64,000 nt of DNA, from NCBI GenBank assembly GCA_947034885.2, contig OX344753.2, positions 29,840,689-29,904,688 on the forward strand, in the 5' to 3' direction. The notes beneath the pieces were generated by a model. That model was not told the DNA's origin, did no database searches, and saw only the letters and a program-made list of their open reading frames with translations. Shown here piece after piece: positions 33,202-46,851 of the stretch. Each line of letters begins with the position of its first letter. The first letter of the stretch is position 1. The position numbers and the translations under genes are program-made. The DNA comes from Thuidium tamariscinum. Lineage: Eukaryota > Streptophyta > Bryopsida > Hypnales > Thuidiaceae.

Positions 33202-33560
33202 CCCCTAAAGGATTGTTGTTCCTTTGCGGGACAAAATGGATTTTGACTAGGTTCCTAAGATCTCAATTTTTAATGAAACTTTTAAAAACTCTCTTATAAG
33301 ATATAAAAACTAATCAACTTTATGGTAAAATAATTTTTATTTCAATTAGAACTCAAGAGCAAAAGTTATACCACAAAAAGTCTAAAACTAAATTGGGCGA
33401 GCAACAAAAAGAATTTGCAAAAGAATTAAATTGAATTTTTTTTAAATTCTTGAAATAATATGGAGTAATTTTTTGTTTACATGTGAAGCTTTGATTCATT
33501 CTAATTGGACTACTGTAGTGAGGTAAGAAGTTCATAAATTGTCCATTTAAGGGTTGGAAA
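33202..33560 (-). mobile_element. Truncated TTAA-family element
   Basis: TTAA (33198-33201) and CCCCTAAAGGATTG start a copy in reverse orientation; its interior matches the right end of the 871-1784 copy. The other end is lost. It is followed by an inverted fragment of the TA-flanked family (about 33570-33650). Confidence 0.5.
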
Positions 33561-33659
33561 TGAATTTTGGGGAAGTAAAACATCTTGAAATATTTTCAGT
33601 ATATTTTCCTTGAAAGGCAAGTAAAGTAAGCATCTAATTCAAGTTGTTAACAAACATAG

Positions 33660-35107
33660 ACTATTTGTGAGGCCTCAAATAAGTACTACATATTATTTAC
33701 TAACAATAGTAGCAATGATTTCTTGTAGAAACAAATGCTATGTAACAATCTCTTTGCTTACTTGAATTGATAAGTGTAACTTTGGTAAATTGGTATCACA
33801 CACAATAATAGGATAAATCATTACAGAAAATTACAATATTATTCTTTAAAATGATGAATCTAAATTATTATTGATTATGAATTTTTTTTTTGGTCTTGTC
33901 ATTTTTTAAAATTCCAGACCACTATTATAATAATTACATGATAATCTATGTAAGACATATAAATACATCAATTTGATTGCAAGTTCCAACATATCACTAT
34001 TAATTCCTAAATGCCCAAGGTATCAAAATTTGGTGTTTGCTAAACTTTGAAGGTAAATAAAACCTAACCAAGTTATTATTTTTAGTAGTTTATATTTTTG
34101 GAAACTTCTTTTTGAAGTTTAGTTTTAGGATCAAATATCTAGTTTTGAAAATGATTGATTAAGATTTTTCTATTCAAGATTTTGTGCGAAGGTATTCATT
34201 GCAATCTTGAATTCCCATAGTCTTGAGGGTTCTTAGAAATGTGCCTCAAATACACTAGATCTTAAGGATGTGGACCTATAACTGTGCTTTAGGAATTTAA
34301 GATTTTTATAGCTAGTAAAATCTAATTAATTTTTTTACCTTTTTTCTTCCCAGAATTCAAACACCTCTAGAAACCTCTCTTGGTACCAATTCCCCCCCTG
34401 TGGAATTTGAAATTTGTGACTTTCAAAACTCTTTTTTTCAAAATAAAAAAAATTTCTATTTTTCTTCTATTTTTTTTTCAATTCCTTTTCAAATTTTCAA
34501 TTTTTTTTGCAACTTTGTCACCTTCCAAAAACCCTCTCGATATCAAGAAGCCCTATAAAGGTAGAGGGGCTTGGACCTCTTAAAACTTTTGTTTTCTTTT
34601 TTTCAATTTTCTTTTTCTGTTTTTTGCAACTGTATCACTTACTTTCTTTTTGATTCTTCCACCTTTACAAACTTCATCAATACCAAGAGATCATTTGGGA
34701 ACCATACTTCTACGGTCATAGGTCCATAATGATAGGGCTGAAATTTTACTATAAATAGATTTTTTTTAAATGACTTTGCTTTTCTCTCTTTTGGCTTAAG
34801 AAATTCAAAGTTTTTTTTATTAATGTTTTTGGCCTCATAAAGCTTACGCTTACAACTCTCAAGCCGGGTACACATCTGGTTTCCAACCCATTATAACAAT
34901 TAGTCTGTAAATAATTCCAAGGCTGAGAACTTTATTTGCTAATAATTTCCTACAAATTGACTAATTGTAAATTACAAAATAAAACCATGAATTAACTAAA
35001 CAACATGGATTAATTATCTTTCCAACCAATTGTTGATGCAGCTTACTTCCACACAAACTCACACACAACCCAAAAATCACAACAATTAGTTTATCTAGAC
35101 CAACTAA
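33660..35107. other. AT-rich intergenic region
   Basis: This is T-rich and low in complexity, with no gene or bounded element. Poly(T) tracts fill about 34430-34630. Confidence 0.5.
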
Positions 35108-35111
35108 TTAA

Positions 35112-36034
35112 CCCCTAAAGTTTCATGACTATGTATTCACCAAAAACGCTCGAAAACTGCCATTTCTAGTACAACTACCAATTTTCTTGAAAAAAACAAT
35201 TTTTGACACATGTAAATGTAGGATCTTGTAGTATAATGTCTAAAAAACATGTGGTAAAAATTTCAAAAAATTCCACCATGTGGATCAAAAGATATAAGCA
35301 TTCAAATTCACCACAATCATTTTTTCAATCCTGCAAAAAACCAGGCAGCTGCACTTCACAAGCTCACTTCTCAAGGAAAAAATGTTGAAAATGGTGGTGC
35401 CTCTTTGAAATCAGTTTCCTAAACAAGATGGAGATATGCTCAAAAAATTTAATGTCATTTGGAATTGTACAACATATAGGAAAAAAATAGTAAGTAAAAA
35501 GAAGTAGAGAATGATTCATAATACTAAATTGTTAAGTATTTAATTATAGAATTAAAAAATGACAATCCCAATGGTTGTAATGTTGTAGTAATCAATCTAC
35601 ATCCTAGGGTTTTATTTTTTACAAAAATATTGAAAATTGAGTGAAATAAACGACTTCGAAGTTTCTTTAATAGTGGAGAATCCATTACTGCCCGCAAACA
35701 AAAAAACCTCATAACTTTTGACTCTTTGATTGAAATGGAATGATTCAAAGCTTTCCACTTATATATAAATGTAGAAAACCAGTTAAAAATTTTCATTTTT
35801 GAAAAAAGTGATTTTTTCTGATTTGCCCAAACTGTCCAGTTACGAAAAAAAGTAACATATTAGGCCATAACTTTTGACTCATATCTCCAAATGTCATGAA
35901 ATTTGGTACACATGAAGATATTCCTTGCCCCCACCTTCTATTAAAATTTCAGCCCAAAATATTCAAATTTCCAATCACACGTACCTGCCCAAAATTTCTA
36001 TACAGCCAAAAAACGCATGTTGGTCCTTTAGGGG
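35112..36034 (+). mobile_element. TTAA-flanked element, best-preserved copy (923 bp)
   Basis: TTAA lies at 35108-35111 and 36035-36038. The termini CCCCTAAAG and CTTTAGGGG are perfect inverted repeats. The interior shares blocks with at least six other copies in the window (for example ATCTTGTAGTATAATGTC and GATATAAGCATTCAAA). There is no ORF of note. It serves as the family reference here. Confidence 0.8.
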
Positions 36035-36039
36035 TTAAC

Positions 36040-37260
36040 TCAACAAAACACAACAAGAACAATTGAATCAAGCATAACATCACCCATATCCATTAGCATT
36101 CAAATTTAATCACACAACTGGTTCACTTCATGCTTCACTCCATCCAGCAAATTAAACAATTAGTCACTTGCGTAAGGAACAATTGGTTAGTAGCATCACA
36201 ACAAATTGCAATTTGTTTAATATAATCATTAACAACATCCATGGCTAACAAATTTAATTCCTCTACAATAAACTACAATTTGTTCTTAATTAGAAATTCA
36301 CGCTATTCATAATATTCTCTTTCAACTGGACAAGTCGTTATTTAGCTTCACAAGAAATTCCTTCAATGGAATTCCCATACTATTAATAATTTGATACCCA
36401 ATGTTCTAAACTTAATCAACTCAATAAGTATATTATTATTTATATAGCAATTGATTAATTAAAATCCAAATCAAAGTTTATTGGCCGTAATATTCTATTG
36501 ACTATTTGTAATTAAGAATTTGCAATATCAATTGAACTAACCATGTATGACTTCAAAGCATAACGAATAGTCCGATTGTTCTATCAACATAAATTTACAA
36601 AACCATTAAGAATCAAAGAATTTACAAAAACAACTTGTGATTTGATCTCACTAAGAAAGCTTAACCAATCATTAAATCTTTTACTACCTGTCCTGAGGGC
36701 CTTCCTCAGCTACACTGTTTGGTTGATCGGACAATTTGTTGGTCACCATCTTCTCTTGCTTCTCTCCAAAGAAATTCTCCATTCACACAAGTTGACACTA
36801 CTCCTTAAATCAATAATTCTAGCATTCAAACATAAACAAAATTCACAAACAAAAGTATTCACATAACCAGTTTGTTGGTACAATACACACACAACCAGAC
36901 AAGTTGTTAAAACTGAATCCACCAATTTATACTTCGTAAATTACTGTACAATTTGTTCAATCGCAACAACAGACCAGAATCAAATCATTGAATTGAAACA
37001 TAGACAAAGTAATTCAACAACTTATTGAGACAATCAAATACAACACAACTAGTCACTTCAACATTCACAAATACACACATACCAAATCTCCACAAATCCA
37101 ATCACTAAATAACAAAACAAAACAATTTGTATACGCCACCACCTCCGGCAACCACAAAGTCCAATCACTGAATTACACACATAAGTACAAACAATTTGTA
37201 AAATATATTTATATTAAAAACTTGAAGGAGTTCATCATTACAACAAAGACAATTTGACTG
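36040..37260. repeat. Degenerate array rich in CAATTTGT and AATTGTT motifs
   Basis: CAATTTGT or its near variants recur roughly a dozen times at irregular 40-150 bp spacing, with recurring TCCAATCACT and TAGTCACTT blocks. This suggests an old, diverged tandem repeat or retrotransposon leader. No coding potential was recognised. Confidence 0.35.
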
Positions 37261-38301
37261 AAAATCACAATGAAGACCGAGAAAACCGAGAGAGTGGGGG
37301 GGAAAAAACTTTGAATTGTCAGACTATATGCTACGGGAAAGGAGAGAAGGGAAAAAACGACTGAACTACTGACTGATTAGTTGTCTGCCAATCCAAGAGA
37401 AATAGTTTGAATAGTAACTACTAGTTATCATTTACTTAGTAACAGGAAAACTATAACTGTTGGTCTATCTTCTCACTTCAATTAACAAAAATTGTGAATT
37501 TACTAATGGTTTTCAATAGTAAAAGACAAATGGTCAAAATTCAAAAATTACAAGGTGACTTCATTTTACCTTAGCTATAATTTTTTTATGGATTTTATCC
37601 TATTTGTAAATGAATTCTCTAAATTGTAATAATGGAAGAAAGGGTGAGTTTATGAACTTACTTCAATCATATTAACCTTGAAATCTTCATGGCCTCCGAA
37701 TATTTCTTCTCGGTATTTCAACTCCACCTCCATTTCAATGGTCTCGTAAAAAAGGTTATTTTAGGTGTGTCCTCACGATCCCTTAAGGGCTTCGTATTTC
37801 CCTTTGCTTGGCTTCTTCTTCTCTTTTTGTTTGTCTTCTTTATCTTTTAAATCTTTCCCTTTGTCTCTTGATAGGACTCGAAAGTCAAAGTATAAAAAAT
37901 CCTAGGAAAATCTAATTTTTCATTATCAACTAATGACTTCTAAAGTCAAATCCTCCTACAACTAAGCTTTCTCAACCTTACTCTTAATTTAACAAGACTC
38001 TAAACCTCCCCTAAGTCAAACTATTTTCTTTCTTGTTTTTCTTTATCTTCTATCAACTAAAATATTGGTTTAAAAAGTCAACATGCACTCTCCTTCATCC
38101 CTCTCGTTCACTCTCAAGTATCCTCACTCTCTTACTTTCTAATATTCAAATTTCTAATTTTGCAAAGGAGAATTCAACACAAATGAGCTTCTTCAAACTT
38201 GTTCACTCACAAATCACACTCAATGTTCAAATTTCTCAAAAATAGGAGAAAAAGGGGCCCTCATGGGCATCATCCCTAAGTGTTTAAGTTTTTTGAGTTA
38301 T

Positions 38302-38571
38302 CACTATAAGAAATCCCTCTCTTTGGTGGCGAGCCCTAATTTTTTATAACGGATTTTAGATGATGTCAATGCTGACAACTCAAAAACTTTATGTCAACAA
38401 AAATGTCCAATGTAACATCAATGTTAACATAAAAACATTGGACTATCAACATTGATGTTACATTGGACATTTTTGTTGGCATAAAGCTTTTGGGTTGTAA
38501 GCATTGACATCACCTAAAATCCGTCATAAAAAATTAGGGTTCGTCATCCAAAACATGGGTTTCTTATAGTG
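38302..38571. mobile_element. CACTA-type palindromic MITE (270 bp)
   Basis: It starts CACTATAAGAAA and ends TTTCTTATAGTG, with a 3-bp target duplication TAT (38299-38301 and 38572-38574). The arms are complementary nearly to the centre (around 38436). CACTA termini plus a 3-bp duplication define the En/Spm superfamily. Confidence 0.85.
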
Positions 38572-38579
38572 TATGTGAG

Positions 38580-40240
38580 TTTTCAATACTGGATCACCGA
38601 ACTGGTTGGGCTCTGTGACTGCCAACTGGCTAAAACCCGGCGCTACCATATCTGGATGTTGCCCGTACCCGATTGACCACCTTGGCAGTTCCCAACTGAC
38701 TGGGGGGTGTTCGGGGTGCTGGCTTGGGTTGGCTGAATTTCTCCTTTAAGAAACGGATCTTAGGATGAAAGCTTTGCCATATTAGAAGGTTTAACCTCGA
38801 ATTCAGACAAATTGTTGAAGTAGAAAGGTCTTGCAAAGCTTGAAAATGAATGCCAAAAGGAACATAAAGATGGTGTAATGGTATAGAAGAAGGGTTGGAA
38901 TGATAATGGTTGGAATTGTATAGAATGGTGTTGTAATGATATAATTGTGTGAAGTGAAGGGAGGGGGAGGCCTTTCATACATTTCAAGGCCTCCTCCCCC
39001 CTCAAATTTCTTACTAAACTATCTAAAAAGTCAAATTTAACCTCTAAAATTCTACACTATTGTTGTGACTACTCTAACTTCTAGAAAAATGATCCAAATG
39101 CAAAACCAACAGCGCCATTAGCTTTAGAAGACTCAAATTAGCCTAAAAGAATCCCTACCCCTTACTCCCGGAGCCCAATAGCGCTCAAAAGCTAACAATT
39201 ACAATCTAGGGAAAAAGGTAGAAAATCTATCTTTTGGAATTGATTTTTTTCAAAGTTTTGACTAGACAAGGTTGTCAAGAAGATCCAAGAATGTTAGAAA
39301 AGAGCCTAGGTTGACCTAAATCGGATACTGAATGCTCCCCGTATGCCAATCAACTCGTAGGAATTTGGTAAAAGTCACCATTGGTTTAGTACTTGTTGAA
39401 GTCAGAATGTTTTGAAATTTGGCATGGAGCTTATTTATGCTAAAACACATTATCCTAATCTTTAGTGGGATTTTACTATCACCGTGGAATTTTATATGAA
39501 TTTTGAATTGCTGATAAAAGTGATTGACTTCCCATGGAGTCATTTTCGCAATTTAGAAAATTACGAAACTTTTAGGGTAACTTTTAGGAAGTCTCTTAAA
39601 GCCAAGTGCAAATTTTTGGAAAAAAATCACACTTTCTAAATAAATTAGAAATTGGACTTGTAATGGAATTAATTATTCTAAGGAGGAATCATTCTCGTGC
39701 TAGGGAATCTTCACAATCCGACTTCACCGATGTATTCCTGCCTTCTTGGCATGTCTTCAGGCTATAAACTCCTATCCTTGCTCCTCGATCACAAGTTGTC
39801 TTTATCCGCAACTTTACCCGGTATGTGTATATGTGTGTCCAACTCCTTCTAATTCCGTAATCGGAATGTATCCAGGGAATCTCTTTGCATAGAGTCCCAT
39901 TGTTCTATCGGACTTTCTCCATTGTGATCGGAATCCAAGAAAATCAGGTTTGTTCGTGAGAGAACTCCAACATACATGCTTATACCTAGTGCTTTTGCAC
40001 TACTTTGTTCACGGAATGTCGATAGCTTCAAAATCCTTTTAGACCACTAAACCACAATCTAACACTAACATAAATCTTAAAACCCAATCCTAAGGAGTTC
40101 TTAAAGCACTCCTAGACTATTCCAACTAATTCCCCCGTAGATATAGGGAATTCCCACAATCTATCTATGAATATTCTTTTTAGTTGTTTTTGAACTATAA
40201 TAACCCTAAAAATGAGCAATAAGCAAAAAAAAGAAAAATT
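38580..40240. other. Moderate-GC region with short open frames, no gene model
   Basis: Around 38.6-39.0 kb and 39.7-40.1 kb the GC content rises and minus-strand peptides appear (for example FREQSSAKALGISMYVGVLS). No domain, start or splice model could be defended. These may be retrotransposon remnants. Confidence 0.3.
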
Positions 40241-40280
40241 CGAGGCCTAAGTGACAACTATGGGACTCACAAGCCTTTAA

Positions 40281-41222
40281 TTACATTTTTGGCAATAGAG
40301 CAATTTCAAGCAAGTCATGACAAAATAAATTTTTTCTTCTTGAAATTTTCACAAAACATTTTCCTACGAAGTAGCTCTAAGGCCTAGCAATTTTCATTAC
40401 ATTCGATTGCATAATGAAGAATTTATGACATGGTATGTTGTTTTCTTTACTCGGCAGTCAACCCAAGCAACTAAAAACATTTCTTTTAAATATTTTTTTA
40501 TTTGAAAAAAAAATGAAATTGGTTTATTAAATTTATATCTACGTGTCAGGCTTTGAATCAATCTATTTTTATGAATGAGAGTAAAGTTATGAAGAATTTA
40601 ATTTGGGATAATTTGTTGGTAGTTACACAATCTTTATTGTACTGATTATTGAAATGTTTGAAATTTTGCTCATTATGTGGATTTTAATATTTTTGAAACT
40701 AAAATTAAAATTTTGGTTGAAGATTTTTTAATACAATAATTATACCATTGGAATTGCCTTTTTTCATTTCTATAAAAGAATGCTTCACAATTCATTCTTT
40801 TCAAGTAGTTTTTAGTTTTTACTTCTTCCTACATACTATTTTTTTCCTATATGTTGTACAATTCCAAATGATTTGAAATTTTTTTGAGCATGTAGCCAAT
40901 TTGCATTGAAGAATGAATTCAAAGAGTACCACCATTTTGAACTTTGTTTAATACAAATGTGACCTCGTGAAGTGCAGCTATCCGGATTTTTGCTAGGATA
41001 AAAAAGAATTTTTGCCAATTTGAATGTTAATTTCTTGCTATCTATATGACTACATGGTGGAAATGTCTGAAATTTTTTTGGCATCTTTTTAAAACACCTT
41101 ACTACAAGATCCTACAGTTGCATGTGTCAAAATTTATTTATTTATCCTAAAAATTGCACTTGTGTTAGAAATTGCAATTCAAGAGCATTTTGGGTGAAAA
41201 CATAGTCCTAAACTTATAGGGG
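40281..41222 (-). mobile_element. TTAA-flanked element, reverse orientation (942 bp)
   Basis: TTAA lies at 40277-40280 and 41223-41226. The right end TATAGGGG is conserved and the left terminus is decayed. The interior matches the reverse complement of the 35112-36034 copy (for example GTGCAGCTATCCGGATTTTT). Confidence 0.6.
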
Positions 41223-41229
41223 TTAAAGC

Positions 41230-43990
41230 ATTCTATGAATTCGCTTCAAGATTAATAAATTCAATCATTATACCAATTTCTCTTGTAGTACACTTGATGA
41301 AATCTTTTTTTATTTGTACATCTATCCATCTTTTGAACTAAAAACATGTTTCAATCATATCTACACAACTTTTCATCTAAATCTGGTGCATTCATCTATA
41401 TTTGGAAAGAAAATGAAAAATGTATTGTATAAGAAGATTCCTTTGATATAGCAAGTAGTAGCCTATTTTTTAGAAATTGTGAACTCTGGCACCATCATTC
41501 CCAAAGAAAAGGTCAAGGTGAATTAGGCCCCTCACTCCACTACTTGAAGTCTCCAACTCTCCAAATAATTCTAGGGGTGTAAGTTAAACAAAAAGCCCCC
41601 TCTTTCGTACTTATCAAATTTACTGCACTACACCACCTACCTAATTTGGGGCCTCTCATTGCAAATTTGAATTCAAAATTTTCAATTTAAATTATTTACA
41701 ATAAAAAATTTCGGCATTTTTTCGAATGGCCGAGCAAAGGGTCAGTTTACCCCGACCAAATAAAAAGGACTTGTAATATAATCCTAAGATCCAATGGACA
41801 CTCGGACAACACATCATCTGTCCACCTGCATGTCTACTTGATTTACAATTTTGCAAATGTCAAATGGCGTCTAGGGGGCCATGGACGCTGCCATGAGACA
41901 TTTGGACGTCTTGTCAACCTTGCTTCAAGATTGACTAGAAAAATGAAAAGGTGCCAAGCTCAATGAAGAAGGCCTAATCCTTGATGGGATTACAATAGCT
42001 AAGGTAGAAGGTTTAAAAATGGGCCATATAAAGAAAAATTCTAATCTATAGAAAGAATTGGAGGGCAAATCATTTCCAAAGTTTTTGGTAGACATATTGA
42101 TGGAAATTTTAATTTTTGGACTTGCACCCGGGGAGATTACTCATGATTTTTAGAAAACTACATGAGTTAAAAGATAGGGTCTATTTAATTCAAGAGGATA
42201 AATTTTATATAATATGGAGGACTACTATAGGATCCTTGAAATGTCGCATATCCTATTATATATAAATTAGGCTATGTATAAACATCATTTATTAGGTATT
42301 TTTATTAATAAATTAGCCTTTACAAATAAAGTTCATACAAATTTTTTGTAGTACAATATATGAATATAGATTTAGACAAATTTTTTTAAGTGAATGATAA
42401 AACTTACATAATTTAGTAAATCTAGGGATATTTTTGAGGAGATTTGTTGTTACTATCTAGCCTCTACATACAAATCTTTCCATAAATATGCCAACTATGT
42501 GACATTTAAGAATCTATTGTTTTAAGACAAAAGAATTGAGCTGTAAATTTACAATGAGGTTGTACTATGGAGATTTGTGTTTACTTGAAGTACTCATTAA
42601 AAAATTGGTGTTGGGTTTACAACATTTGCATGGAATCTTTTCTATATTTTGACACTATAATTTCTAGATTTGCCTCAACTACTTGAACATATGCTTGTAA
42701 ATGTTTAGAATCATCTATTTTTTACTAGTGTTTAATAAACACTCTTTTATTTTTTCATTCTAAATTCAAAACCATTGCAAATGCATATATATAGATAAAA
42801 TATATGGTCTCTATGTTACAATAGAGGTCATATTCTTGTGTTAATCTACAGAGTGTTTTTAGAGAGTCAATTTCTCATGTTGTTCATATTATATTGCTAG
42901 TATTGGTGTTTATTTTAGTTTTGGTATCATAACTATGTTTAATGTTTCTATGATGTTTACTATTTATCATATCAGGTTGTTTAGAATACATTGCAAAGAA
43001 TTTAGAAATATTTAAAACTATTGTTGCATTTCAAATTTTTATTTTTTATTTGAAATTGTACTACAATACAAGTAGTGTATATATTAAAAAAAAATGTATA
43101 TGTAAGACATTTCTTTTATAGTGTATTGTAAATGGATGTGAAAAAATTAGTCATATAAATTTTGTATATAAGATAGCCCAACTATAAACCAAATGACTAA
43201 ATTTATATGTAAAAATACGATCAATTTAATTACTATAATGAAGGTAAATAGGCCCATATCAAATACCCTCTTAACTCATGTGTATGCTTAAAATTACAAA
43301 GAGTGATCTCCCTTGGGACTTGCATTGAATTAGCTATGATTTTCCAAATAGCAAAGTACATAGGTCACTATTCATGCTTGTAAGGATCAACAATTAACAA
43401 TAATGAAATGAAAAGTACCTTTAAATGGAGACTTCTTTGTTCTTGGATTGTTTTAGGCATAGCTTGCAATTGAGTGCACATGCATGTAGAATGAATTTCT
43501 AAATCTCTTGACATTGGAGTAGAAATATTTGTCTTTTTTTTACTTATTTAGTCATTGATTCCACGGATAATGACATTTATTTCCTATCTTTTATCGCATT
43601 TTCAATTTTGTTTGGGATGTATAATGACAAATTCATCACTTATAAAGAATACATACCACTAAATAGTATGTACTACACATCATCCTAGATTTGGCTAGTT
43701 GTCACATTCAACTTCTCCAAAAAAAATTGTTCATTTCAAGATCCAAGTGTACAATCCATGACTTTTTTGTTGGGTCAATTTTTAATGCCCACACTATTTA
43801 AAAGTCTTTTCCTGTACTTCTAAAATGGTTCAACGGTTGGAGGAAAAAGACAAACATGGCAACAATTGCAAGGACCTAAACATCTATGCCCATTGCTAGC
43901 TAATTTGTTTGATTGCTGAAATTTTAGGGTACTATTCATCACCCTTCTCCCATGTTCAACCCTCAAAGCCACCCTATTTACAACCCAATT
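41230..43990. other. AT-rich intergenic region
   Basis: No gene or cleanly bounded element was found. Confidence 0.5.
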
Positions 43991-44004
43991 TCTTTCCACC
44001 TACC

Positions 44005-44499
44005 ATTTAAAGGATTAATACAACAATACAACCATTGGGATTGGCATTTGTGAGATCTTGAAATAGATTCTTAACAGTTGTGTATTTTAATCATACTCTA
44101 CTTCTTTTTTTTTCTATTTAGTATTGTTTTCATATATGTTGTACAATTCCAAATGATTTGAACTTTTTCAAGCATGTAGTTAAATTTGCCTTGAAAAATG
44201 AATTTATAAAAGAACCACCATTTTGGAGAATTTTTCATGCAAATAAGACTTTTTGAAATGTAGTTGTGTGGTTTCTCATTGGACTTAGAATAGGATTTTT
44301 GTCAATTCAATCACTAATGTCTTGCAATCTTTTTGGTGGAAATTTCTAAATTTTTTTTTACATCTTTTCAAACTAGTGCATTACCAAATCCTATAGTTAC
44401 ATTTGTCCAAGAATATTTTTTTCAAGAATTTGGTACTTGGACTAGAAAAGGTAGTTTTGGAGTGACTTTGGTGAAAACATAATTAAATACATTCAGGAG
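44005..44499 (-). mobile_element. 5'-truncated TTAA-family element
   Basis: It begins inside the family at the ACAACCATTGGGATTGG block and ends CATTCAGG(A)G before TTAA (44500-44503). It is in reverse orientation. Confidence 0.5.
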
Positions 44500-45394
44500 T
44501 TAAATATTTGAATACAAATATAAATATATTTTAAAGAAGGTATTGGAATGTAAATATACTTAAAATCTTTAAGAAAAAAGGTTTATTACATAGATTCAAA
44601 TTGTTTCTTTAGATTCAAAGGTAGTTTATAGATTTAGTATCAATTTTTGTAGATTAATATATTCAAAGATAATTTATAGATTTAGTGATAAGTTTATAGA
44701 TTCAAGGTTATATAAAATGTTTTAAGAATTTTTATAGACTTTAAAACTATTGAAATAATATTTTTGCAAATTCAAGGAATCTAGAGAATTCTACAAGATA
44801 GACAATATGGCCATAAACTCCATAAACTCCATCAATCACTTTGAGAATCAATTACTTTTAGTGTTGTGCCATTTGAAATCTTATGATGTTGTATTAGGTT
44901 TATAATTTAATGATTTAGGGAGGTTAGAAGTTTAGATCTACATAGGAAAGGGCTTTGAGTTGACATTGGTGCAAGAAAAAGAGATCCTTTAGTGTCATTA
45001 AGTGTATACAAGAATCTAATCAAACTACTTTAGATTTGTTCTACCATTATGTATAGATGTATGATAACATTCATATCTTATGTATTTTCACCTTTTATTT
45101 ATACAAGTTCTATTATTGGTAATTCCAAAGTCACATATACATTATTTATATAAGTGTTATATATTGTCTCTGCTACCTCCTACAAGTATTAAAGTGTTAA
45201 AGATCATGTAAGTGTTACAAGTTTCTTTACTCCAAAATTGTGTTAACAAATATTAAGGATGGACAATATTGCAAGTTTTTATAGTAAAATATATATTTTA
45301 AAATCATTTCAAAAAAATTCTCTTCATATTAGAAATGGTAGTATTGAAGGATTATTGATGATAAAAAAAAGCCTTGGGACTTCAAGTATTAGCC

Positions 45395-45734
45395 CATAAG
45401 AGGATTTTCAGCTGTTCTACAAGACTGCGAGTTCCCAAACGTTGGGAACAAATTGGGAACGCTGGGAACGCAATGCTGATGTGGTCGAGCGACTGCCACG
45501 TTAGAAAATAATAATTTTTATTAATTTTAATTAAATATTAAATATTTTTAAAATATTTTTTTAAATCATTTTTTTTCTCTTTAATACATTCTGAAGTTTT
45601 TTGGAAAAAAATTTTAATTTATTTTTTTCAAAATTCAAAAATTTAGATCAGCAGGGGGCTGGTCTGCAGCAGTGGGAACAATTTCGGGGAACACCCCTGA
45701 AACGGTCTTCTGGGGGCCCAAAAATCCTCTTATG
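45395..45734. mobile_element. MITE with CATAAGAGGATTTT termini, copy 1 (340 bp)
   Basis: CATAAGAGGATTTT at the left and AAAATCCTCTTATG at the right are exact inverted repeats. The interior contains GATGTGGTCGAGCGACTGCC, matched by copy 2. It directly abuts a TTAA-family fragment (CCTAAAGGACCAAACTAT, 45735 to about 45890), so it inserted at or near that element's end. Confidence 0.7.
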
Positions 45735-46851
45735 CCTAAAGGACCAAACTATATTTTTTGGCAACATAGCAATTTTAGGCACCTCACTATAGATGGAGTT
45801 TTTCTTTTTTGTCCTCAGGGGGGATACTTCCTATGTTTTAGGAACCTATGTATAGCAGAAGATAGGGTGGATTTAATTCATTTTGGATAATATTTATAAA
45901 TATTTATAAAAACATTATATATAAAGTAGGAGACATATATAGTAGCAAGTACATTATAAGAAATGTAGGTAGCCAAAAAATATGGTCCATTAATATTTAG
46001 ATACATGTAATTTAGGGGCAAGAGAATTGGATCCAAGGAATTGTATTTAGTAGGGTCTATTTATACTATGTTAGAATTATACTATAGTACTCATATATTA
46101 GAGTTATATGATGAAACTCCAAATTAGAAGATGAAGGTGTAATTTCACAGACTTAGAGTTTTAGAGTAGCCATTGTGTATTTTGAGTTCTGCTCGTTGGA
46201 GGTGTACTTGTGCATTTTGAGTTCTAAGTTACTGCTCATTTTTGTATTTCTTGCATATTGATTGGCAGGTGCTATTATTTTGATTAGTTGTGGCAAATGG
46301 TAGATTGAGTGTCTTTTTTTCACATACGCAAGTGTGTATTAGAAATGCAGCAAGGTGTTGCTACTATAGTGTTTTCATTAGTTGTGAAGCATTTCTTCTT
46401 GTCAATATTTTGACATTGAGGCACATTTTTAGTACTTTGCACATTTAATACTTTAATTCACTTTGGCTTTGTGTTTTTGAACACATTTTTCATATGGCGT
46501 CTAATTCAAAGTACAACTTTCACTTCTAATATTTGGTGTTTGATTCATTCATGCTAATTGGTATTGAAGTGTGCTTATTGTTTACATTCACATGTCAATG
46601 CATCTGAATACATGTGTGTTCAAAGTACTCTTTCAATAAAAAATGCATTTTCTAAACCTTGAACATGAATCTTTTCTTCTATGAATTTTTTCCTTGTCAC
46701 TTTCACTTTCTCATTATTTTTTTATTCAATTTTTTTACTTACAAAAAATATAGGCTAATAAAAATTGCATTGACCTATATATTACAGATAATGATATAGA
46801 TGATTATATAGGAGATTTTTCCACATTAAGTAATGATAGGGGCCCTCTGAA

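Noticed and set aside
34380-40180. Intact LTR retrotransposon
   Set aside because: Some moderate-GC segments and a TGGTACCA-like site were seen, but there is no paired LTR, primer-binding site or pol motif.
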